Positions 1-5,368 of a stretch of DNA of 5,368 nucleotides are shown here, one piece after another. The translations under genes were made by a program, and so were the position numbers. A model generated the notes under the pieces. It was not told the DNA's origin and did no database searches. It was given only the letters and a program-made list of their open reading frames with translations. Each line of letters opens with the position of its first letter. Position 1 is the first letter of the stretch. The DNA is taken from NCBI GenBank assembly GCA_016189965.1, contig JACPRL010000002.1:1-5368 (forward strand), read 5' to 3'. Source of the stretch: Acidobacteriota bacterium (GTDB taxonomy: Bacteria; Acidobacteriota; Terriglobia; Acidiferrales; 2-02-FULL-67-57).

Positions 1-650
1 ACCCAGGGCTGGCCGCCGACTTGCGCCACCGGTTCGCCGACCGCCCGCAAGTGCACGTGTTGGAAGCGGACATCCTTCAGCTTTCGCTCCCGGAGTTGGC
101 CCGCGAGCACGGCGTCACCCACTGGCGCGTCTATGGCAACCTGCCCTACTACATCACCTCGCCCATCTTGCACTGGCTGTTTGACGCCATCGCTGTGGTG
201 GCGGACATCCACGTGGTGGCGCAGCGCGAAGTCGCCCAGCGGCTGGCCGCGCCGCCGGGCCGGCGCGACTACGGCTACCTGTCGGTGGTGACGCAGTTCC
301 ACACGCGGCCGCAAATCCTCGCCGCCATTCCCCGCGGCGCCTTCCGCCCACCGCCGCAGGTGGAGTCGGCGCTGGTGCGGCTCGTCCCGCCGGGCGAGCA
401 GGCCGCGCTCCGCATCAGCCAGCCGCAGGAGTTCCTGCGCTTCGTCGCTGCCTGCTTCCGGCAGAAGCGCCGCACCCTGCGCAGCAACCTGCGCGCCGCC
501 TACGGCGCCGCCGCCGTGGAAGAAGCGCTGGCGCAGATGGCCCTGGCTCCGCGGGCGCGGGCGGAGGAGCTTTCGCTTCGAGCGCTCGCCCAGCTCTACC
601 ACCGGCTGACGCCGCGGCCAGGCGTCGTTGTGCGCTCCGAAGGCGTGTGA
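1..650 (+). CDS. rsmA: Ribosomal RNA small subunit methyltransferase A (16S rRNA dimethyladenosine transferase), 3' part
   Basis: RsmA (KsgA) dimethylates two adjacent adenines in the 3'-terminal helix 45 of 16S rRNA, using S-adenosylmethionine, late in 30S assembly. The frame is open from the window edge (first full codon at 3), so the N-terminus with the glycine-rich SAM motif lies upstream. What is visible begins PGLAADLRHRF, matching the stretch just after the acidic SAM-ribose motif. It continues with an EADIL motif (63-77) and the family's catalytic NLPYY motif (138-152), which stacks the target adenine. The C-terminal part has the typical FRQKRRTLRSNL segment and a closing helical domain, ending at TGA 648-650. 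About 215 residues are present of a family norm near 270. No frameshift or missing motif is seen. It appears to head the run rsmA, GNAT gene, uppP. The family assignment is secure. Confidence 0.95.
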   Translation, partial: PGLAADLRHRFADRPQVHVLEADILQLSLPELAREHGVTHWRVYGNLPYYITSPILHWLFDAIAVVADIHVVAQREVAQRLAAPPGRRDYGYLSVVTQFHTRPQILAAIPRGAFRPPPQVESALVRLVPPGEQAALRISQPQEFLRFVAACFRQKRRTLRSNLRAAYGAAAVEEALAQMALAPRARAEELSLRALAQLYHRLTPRPGVVVRSEGV

Positions 651-674
651 TAGCATCCGCGCCGCCGCGCTGAC

Positions 675-1187
675 ATGGGCCAGCCTGACCAAGAGACCCT
701 TCGCTCCGCTCCGAACGACACAGAGGAAAGACCTTCCCGTCGCGTGCGCATCCGCGCCTTCGAGCCGGAGGATTTCGAGGCGGCGTATCGGCTCGACCAG
801 ACCTGCTATCCGCCGGGCATCGCCTACTCGCGCAACGCGCTGCGGGAATTCCTCCGCCTGCCGGGCGCCCAGCTCTGGGTGGCGGACGAGGAGGGTGAGC
901 TGCTCGGGTTCGTGATTGTGCGGCGCGTGGGGCGCGAGCGCGGCCACGTTATCACGCTGGACGTCGCGCAAAGCCGCCGGCGCCAGCGCATCGGCACCCG
1001 GCTGCTGGCGACGGCGGAAGACTGGCTGCGCGCCCACGGCGTGCGCCGCGTGCGGCTGGAGACAGCGGTGGACAACGCCGCCGCCCTCGCTTTCTGGCAG
1101 AAGAGCGGCTACGAGACCACGGGACAGCTCCGCCGTTACTACCTCGGCCGCCTGGATGCCTATCAGATGGAAAAGAGGCTCGACTGA
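675..1187 (+). CDS. GNAT-family N-acetyltransferase, RimI-like
   Basis: A 170-residue single-domain acetyltransferase of the GNAT fold, which moves an acetyl group from acetyl-CoA to an amine. The domain runs from about residue 24 (VRIRAFEPED) to the end. The acetyl-CoA loop is at 93-111 and reads RRQRIG at 102-107, where the usual pattern is RxxGxG, so the first glycine is replaced by Arg105. The second motif, DNAAALAFWQKSGY (133-146), is typical, and Tyr155-Tyr156 sit where RimI proteins carry their acid tyrosine. Together with its place next to rsmA this suggests a protein-alanine N-acetyltransferase of the RimI type, but the substrate cannot be read from sequence. ATG 675 lacks a clear ribosome binding site. 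GTG 744 (residue 24) is an alternative start, preceded by AGAGGAAAG at 722-730, and would give the bare domain. It starts 24 nt after rsmA and ends 3 nt before uppP. Confidence 0.85.
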   Translation: MGQPDQETLRSAPNDTEERPSRRVRIRAFEPEDFEAAYRLDQTCYPPGIAYSRNALREFLRLPGAQLWVADEEGELLGFVIVRRVGRERGHVITLDVAQSRRRQRIGTRLLATAEDWLRAHGVRRVRLETAVDNAAALAFWQKSGYETTGQLRRYYLGRLDAYQMEKRLD

Positions 1188-1190
1188 CGG

Positions 1191-2081
1191 ATGACGCTCT
1201 GGCAGGCGATTGTGCTGGCGGTGGTGCAGGGGGTGACCGAATTCCTCCCCATCAGCTCGACCGCGCACCTGGTGCTGGTGCCCTGGCTGCTCGGCTGGCA
1301 AGACCCAGGGCTGACCTTTGACGTCGCCCTGCACGCCGGCACCCTCGTGGCTGTGCTCCTCTACTTCGCCCGCGAATGGACGGCGCTGCTCACCGGCGCC
1401 TTCCGCGCCGGCATGCACCGCCTTTGGGCAATCAAGGCTGAGAACCCATTTGCGGGCGAACTGAATCTTCCCCGCCCATCGCCCTTGCCGCGCTCGGTGG
1501 AGCTCAATGCGAACATGCTGCTGGTCATCGCCGCGGCGACGCTGCCGGGCGCGCTGGCGGGTTACTTCCTGGAGAGCTACGCCGAAACCGGCTTCCGCCG
1601 ACCGGCGCTGGTGGCGGCGGCGCTGATAGCCGTGGCGCTGCTGATGTGGGTGGCCGACCGCCGGCGTACGCTCGTTCGGCGAGTGGACAGCATCGGCCTC
1701 GCCGACGGCGTCATCATCGGGCTGGCGCAGGCGGTGGCGATTATTCCTGGCACCTCGCGCGCCGGCATCACCATTGCGGCCGGAATGTTCCGCAACCTGA
1801 CGCGCGAGGCCGCCGCGCGCTTCTCCTTCCTGCTGGCAGCGCCCATCATCGCCGGCGCGACGGCCAAAGAAGGGCTCGACCTGCTGCGCGACGGACTCCC
1901 GGCCGGCACCAGCGCGGCCGACTTCGCCGTCGGCTTCGTCGTCTCGGCCGCCGTGGGCTACGCTGCCATCGCTTTCCTGCTCCGCTACCTCGAGGTGCGG
2001 ACACTAAAAATTTTTGTTGCCTACCGGCTGGCTTGGGGGGTTATAATCCTCGCGGTCGAGTTCCTCCGCTCGTCCGCTTAA
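1191..2081 (+). CDS. uppP: Undecaprenyl-diphosphate phosphatase (UppP/BacA)
   Basis: An integral membrane phosphatase that turns undecaprenyl diphosphate into undecaprenyl phosphate, recycling the lipid carrier for peptidoglycan and other surface polymers; overexpression in other bacteria gives bacitracin resistance. The 296 residues contain both signature regions. The first is the (E/Q)xxxE segment Q13-G-V-T-E17-F-L-P-I-S-S23-T-A-H26, with the catalytic Glu, Ser and His equivalents. The second is PGTSRAGIT at 186-194 with the essential Arg190; the consensus is PGxSRSxxT, so the second Ser is Ala here. Hydrophobic stretches fill the rest. A loop around residues 78-105 (KAENPFAGELNLPRPSPLPR) is longer than in the E. 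coli protein. ATG 1191 is preceded by AAGAGG (1173-1178) with a 12-nt gap and follows the GNAT stop by 3 nt, so translational coupling is likely. The last 80 nt also carry a candidate ftsK promoter. Confidence 0.96.
   Translation: MTLWQAIVLAVVQGVTEFLPISSTAHLVLVPWLLGWQDPGLTFDVALHAGTLVAVLLYFAREWTALLTGAFRAGMHRLWAIKAENPFAGELNLPRPSPLPRSVELNANMLLVIAAATLPGALAGYFLESYAETGFRRPALVAAALIAVALLMWVADRRRTLVRRVDSIGLADGVIIGLAQAVAIIPGTSRAGITIAAGMFRNLTREAAARFSFLLAAPIIAGATAKEGLDLLRDGLPAGTSAADFAVGFVVSAAVGYAAIAFLLRYLEVRTLKIFVAYRLAWGVIILAVEFLRSSA
2006..2047 (+). promoter_or_regulatory. Candidate promoter for ftsK inside the 3' end of uppP
   Basis: A perfect -10 hexamer TATAAT (2042-2047) lies 19 nt after a weaker -35, TTGCCT (2017-2022, 4 of 6 matches to TTGACA). 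Just upstream is the AT palindrome AAAAATTTTT (2006-2015), placed like an UP element. Such AT-rich sequence stands out in this GC-rich coding region. Transcription would begin near 2054 and give a leader of about 134 nt before ftsK. The 19-nt spacer is longer than ideal, so confidence is moderate. Confidence 0.5.
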
Positions 2082-2088
2082 CGCAGCG

Positions 2089-2121
2089 CCGGGTGCGGCA
2101 CCTTCCCCGGTGTCCGCCCGG
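2089..2121 (+). promoter_or_regulatory. GC-rich hairpin in the uppP-ftsK leader
   Basis: An imperfect inverted repeat: CCGGGTGCGGCACC (2089-2102) pairs with GGTGTCCGCCCGG (2109-2121) around a TTCCCC loop, giving 13 pairs with two G-U wobbles and one bulged C. It begins 8 nt after the uppP stop and ends 7 nt before the terminator-like hairpin. No U-tract follows, so by itself it is not a terminator. It could protect the uppP mRNA end or be part of a leader structure. Confidence 0.5.
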
Positions 2122-2128
2122 AGCCGTT

Positions 2129-2171
2129 CAATCGGGATGCAGTTGGAAGACTGCATCCCGATTGCTTTTTT
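2129..2171 (+). terminator. Rho-independent terminator or attenuator before ftsK
   Basis: A perfect 15-bp inverted repeat, CAATCGGGATGCAGT (2129-2143) and its complement (2150-2164), encloses a 6-nt loop TGGAAG and is followed by C and six T (2166-2171). This is the classic intrinsic terminator form on the plus strand. The ftsK ribosome binding site starts 2 nt after the T-run, so no promoter fits between them. Either it ends the rsmA-uppP transcript with some read-through into ftsK, or it attenuates a transcript started at the promoter within uppP. Confidence 0.8.
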
Positions 2172-2172
2172 G

Positions 2173-2178
2173 AAGGAG
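2173..2178 (+). promoter_or_regulatory. Ribosome binding site that fixes the ftsK start
   Basis: AAGGAG stands 9 nt before ATG 2188. It is the strongest Shine-Dalgarno match near the gene and rules in favour of 2188 over GTG 2110, whose codon sits inside a hairpin and would translate through the terminator stem. Confidence 0.85.
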
Positions 2179-2187
2179 CGAGCGGCA

Positions 2188-4410
<2,223 letters not shown>

Positions 4411-4452
4411 CCCCGCGAAGTCATCCGCAAGCGCGACGCCCTGAAAGTCTGA
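4411..4452 (+). other. In-frame remnant of the FtsK C-terminal tail after an amber codon
   Basis: Directly after the TAG (4408-4410), the same frame reads PREVIRKRDALKV and then TGA (4450-4452). FtsK proteins commonly end with a segment like GSKPREVL or NREVL plus some residues, so this looks like the ancestral tail cut off by a single change such as AAG to TAG. The winged-helix domain itself is complete before the stop. Alternatives are a sequencing or assembly error, or read-through. Confidence 0.6.
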
Positions 4453-4454
4453 AG

Positions 4455-4641
4455 CGGTTGATCGGTTGATCGGTTTCGTGTTGGACGAAGCTCACTGACG
4501 CTCTAACTACTAACCAAGCGCTGTCATTCCGAGCCCTTGCACGCCTTGGCGGCGAGGAATCTGCTTTTCTTCGTGCACCCTGAAACAGGAATCCGTCCAC
4601 ATCCCCTCTGGCAGCCCCTTTACCAATCAACCGATTAACCG
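4455..4641 (+). repeat. MITE-like segment bounded by inverted repeats
   Basis: CGGTTGATCGGTTGATCGG (4455-4473) is matched in inverted form at 4623-4641 (17 of 19 positions). Both ends are built from an 8-nt period related to ATCGGTTG. The 149 nt between show no open frame worth calling and contain the smaller palindrome at 4522-4568. The whole resembles a non-autonomous, inverted-repeat element lodged between ftsK and the tRNA gene. No target-site duplication is obvious, so mobility is inference. Confidence 0.45.
4522..4568 (+). repeat. Dispersed palindrome of the CATTCCGAG/GAGGAATC kind
   Basis: TGTCATTCCGAG (4522-4533) and GAGGAATCTGCTTTT (4554-4568) are the two ends of an imperfect hairpin (ATTCC pairs with GGAAT, then a 2-nt mismatch and three more pairs). 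I recall closely similar short sequences, usually with a shorter centre, scattered between genes in several bacterial phyla. Here the centre is lengthened by about 15 nt. The trailing T-rich stretch might aid termination after ftsK, but this is weak. Confidence 0.5.
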
Positions 4642-4648
4642 ATACACT
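4619..4648 (+). promoter_or_regulatory. Candidate promoter for tRNA-Phe
   Basis: TTTACC (4619-4624) and TACACT (4643-4648) are separated by 18 nt, each matching 4 of 6 consensus bases, and would start transcription about 13 nt before the tRNA. The hexamers overlap the right inverted repeat of the segment upstream. Weak support only. Confidence 0.3.
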
Positions 4649-4667
4649 AATCAATCGTCCAGCCTGT

Positions 4668-4739
4668 GCCGGGGTAGCTCACTGGTAGAGCGCGGCCCTG
4701 AAAAGGCCGGCGTAGGCGGTTCGATTCCGTCCCCCGGCA
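4668..4739 (+). tRNA. tRNA-Phe (anticodon GAA)
   Basis: A complete 72-nt cloverleaf. The acceptor stem GCCGGGG pairs with CCCCGGC over seven pairs. The D-arm is GCTC/GAGC with an ACTGGTA loop, and the anticodon stem is CGGCC/GGCCG. The loop CTGAAAA gives anticodon GAA at 4700-4702, reading UUC and UUU. A 5-nt variable loop follows, then a T-arm GGCGG/CCGTC (one G-U pair) with loop TTCGATT. The discriminator is A4739 and the next bases are CTT, so the CCA end is not encoded and would have to be added by the nucleotidyltransferase. The last four bases also begin a long hairpin with the downstream DNA. Confidence 0.95.
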
Positions 4740-4771
4740 CTTTTGTTTTTCCCTCAAAAAACAAAAGTGCC
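4736..4771 (+). repeat. Hairpin A overlapping the tRNA 3' end
   Basis: GGCACTTTTGTTTTT (4736-4750) and its perfect complement (4757-4771) form a 15-bp stem with a 6-nt loop CCCTCA. The first four bases of the left arm are the last four of tRNA-Phe. No T-run follows on the plus strand, so it is not a standard terminator, though the T-rich left arm directly follows the tRNA. Confidence 0.8.
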
Positions 4772-4869
4772 CTGAGCGCAGTCGAAGGACACCACCAACG
4801 AGGATTGGGCCAGCCCGGCGGTTCCCTTCGACTCCGCTCAGGGTCTTCGACGATTCCGTCCCCCGGCAC
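4741..4869 (+). repeat. tRNA-tail tandem repeat, unit 1 (129 nt)
   Basis: In order the unit holds: the rest of hairpin A; the palindromic arm CCTGAGCGCAGTCGAAGG (4771-4788); a 36-nt centre ending in a degenerate tRNA 3'-half piece (4808-4824); a 27-nt insert that contains the matching arm (4825-4842); and the tRNA end GATTCCGTCCCCCGGCAC (4852-4869). The two arms pair over 18 positions with one mismatch. The tRNA end here is followed by CA, reading ACCA after the acceptor strand. Outside the hairpin it is about 94-95% identical to unit 2. Confidence 0.85.
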
Positions 4870-4899
4870 CATTCTCTGGCGCAGCAAGAGAATGGTGTC
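4865..4899 (+). repeat. Hairpin B at the start of unit 2
   Basis: GGCACCATTCTCT (4865-4877) pairs with AGAGAATGGTGTC (4887-4899) around a 9-nt loop, 13 pairs with one G-T wobble. It occupies the same position as hairpin A, again starting in the tRNA-like GGCAC, but its stem sequence beyond that is unrelated. Confidence 0.8.
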
Positions 4900-4998
4900 C
4901 TGAGCGCAGTCGAAGGGCACCACCAACGAGGATTGGGCCGGCGCAGGCGGTTCCCTTCGACTCCGCTCAGGGTCTTCGACGATTCCGTCCCCCGGCAC
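4870..4998 (+). repeat. tRNA-tail tandem repeat, unit 2 (129 nt)
   Basis: Same plan as unit 1. The arm CCTGAGCGCAGTCGAAGG is at 4899-4916 and its partner at 4954-4971. The tRNA piece 4936-4953 matches tRNA-Phe 4705-4722 at 17 of 18 bases. Then comes the same 27-nt insert (4954-4980) and the tRNA end 4981-4998, identical to 4723-4740. The bases CA follow, completing ACCA (4997-5000). The three tRNA ends begin exactly 129 nt apart. Confidence 0.85.
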
Positions 4999-5035
4999 CA
5001 GAAATTTTCCTTCAGCACATCCTTGTCTCCGTGCA

Positions 5036-5064
5036 TTGACTTGCCCGTAACGGCGGCTTAGGAT
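5036..5064 (+). promoter_or_regulatory. Candidate promoter for the Ser/Thr kinase gene
   Basis: TTGACT (5036-5041, 5 of 6 matches) and TAGGAT (5059-5064, 4 of 6) are separated by an ideal 17 nt. Transcription would start near 5071, about 18 nt before the kinase ATG. This is the best-spaced sigma-70-type site in the window. Confidence 0.55.
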
Positions 5065-5088
5065 GGCCGCGTCAGTCGAGTTCCCGCC

Positions 5089-5368
5089 ATGATTGGCAAG
5101 ACGCTGGGCCACTACCGCATCGTCGAAAAGATCGGCGCCGGCGGCATGGGCGAAGTCTACCGCGCCCAGGATTTACACCTTAGCAGGGACGTAGCCATCA
5201 AAGTCCTGCCGGCGGGAATGCTGGCGGACGAGCAGGCCCGCAAGCGCTTCCGCAAAGAAGCTGAGGCTCTCTCCAAGCTGAATCACCCAAACATCCAAAC
5301 GGTTCACGACTTCGACACGCAGGAAGGGATGGATTTCTTGGTGGTGGAACTGGTGCGCGGACCCACTC
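5089..5368 (+). CDS. Hanks-type serine/threonine protein kinase, N-terminal part
   Basis: The frame from ATG 5089 runs off the right edge after 93 full codons. It starts directly with the kinase domain: MIGKTLGHYRIVEKIG leads into the glycine-rich loop G16-A-G-G-M-G21-E-V. VAIK at 35-38 carries the ATP-anchoring Lys38, RFRKEAEAL (53-61) carries the helix-C Glu57, and NHPNI (65-69) and the hinge-like LVVELVRG (84-91) follow in the usual order. These are the N-lobe features of bacterial PknB-like kinases, which phosphorylate Ser/Thr on protein targets; the catalytic loop, and any membrane or sensor domain, lie beyond the window. The leader is short and no clear Shine-Dalgarno sequence is seen before the ATG (GTCGAG is weak). 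The wording of this N-terminus is typical of the large kinase families of Acidobacteriota. The target is unknown. Confidence 0.93.
   Translation, partial: MIGKTLGHYRIVEKIGAGGMGEVYRAQDLHLSRDVAIKVLPAGMLADEQARKRFRKEAEALSKLNHPNIQTVHDFDTQEGMDFLVVELVRGPT

Noticed and set aside
628..1194. Alternative plus-strand frames over the GNAT gene
   Set aside because: They are out of frame with the GNAT motifs and are low-complexity Arg/Ala/Ser-rich shadows.
2110..2187. FtsK start at GTG 2110 (or ATG 2137)
   Set aside because: Both lie within hairpins, have no ribosome binding site, and would translate the terminator stem. ATG 2188 has AAGGAG at 9 nt.
4421..4654. Minus-strand open frame of 77 codons after ftsK
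   Set aside because: It lies over the inverted-repeat segment, has no ribosome binding site of note and resembles no family.
4722..4998. CRISPR-like array from three evenly spaced 19-nt repeats
   Set aside because: The repeats are tRNA 3' ends, the 'spacers' are about 110 nt and nearly identical to each other, and no cas genes are present.
4651..5112. Minus-strand open frame of 153 codons across the tRNA and repeats, and an overlapping one of 129 codons at 4647-5036
   Set aside because: They are antisense to the tRNA and to the tandem units. Recurring strings such as VPGDGI and DPERSRRE are simply the repeats read in frame, a known kind of false protein call.

Overview
The window is high-GC bacterial DNA, roughly two thirds G+C by eye, and all its genes lie on the plus strand. 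It looks chromosomal and is most likely from an Acidobacteriota-like bacterium. That guess rests on three things: the style of the Ser/Thr kinase at the right edge, a short SpoIIIE-sized FtsK, and short dispersed palindromes of the CATTCCGAG/GAGGAATC and CCTGAGCG/CGCTCAGG kinds. The assignment is from recollection of gene style, not from a search.

Left part (1-2081): a tight run of three genes. It holds the 3' part of rsmA (16S rRNA dimethyladenosine transferase), then a RimI-like GNAT acetyltransferase 24 nt downstream, then uppP (undecaprenyl-diphosphate phosphatase) 3 nt after that. The spacing suggests co-transcription. The jobs are ribosome maturation, probable protein N-acetylation and recycling of the cell-wall lipid carrier.

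Middle (about 2006-4452): ftsK, a membrane-anchored DNA translocase for chromosome segregation at division. Its best start is ATG 2188, not the longer frame from GTG 2110. A candidate promoter with a perfect TATAAT lies inside the end of uppP. The leader that follows contains two successive hairpins, the second with the form of an intrinsic terminator ending just before the ftsK ribosome binding site, so attenuation is possible. The ftsK frame ends at a TAG, but the 13 codons after it read like the usual FtsK C-terminal tail before a TGA.

Right part (4411-5088): no protein gene. A 257-nt gap after ftsK holds an inverted-repeat-bounded, MITE-like segment with an inner palindrome. Then comes an intact tRNA-Phe(GAA), followed by two tandem 129-nt units. 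Each unit carries a copy of the tRNA 3' half split in the T-loop by the same 27-nt insert, together with nested hairpins. This repeat block is the most unusual part of the window. After it come a candidate promoter and the N-terminal part of a Hanks-type Ser/Thr kinase (5089 to the edge).

No new multi-gene system is visible. The items most worth a second look are the tRNA-Phe-derived tandem repeats, the ftsK leader and the in-frame stop at the ftsK end.
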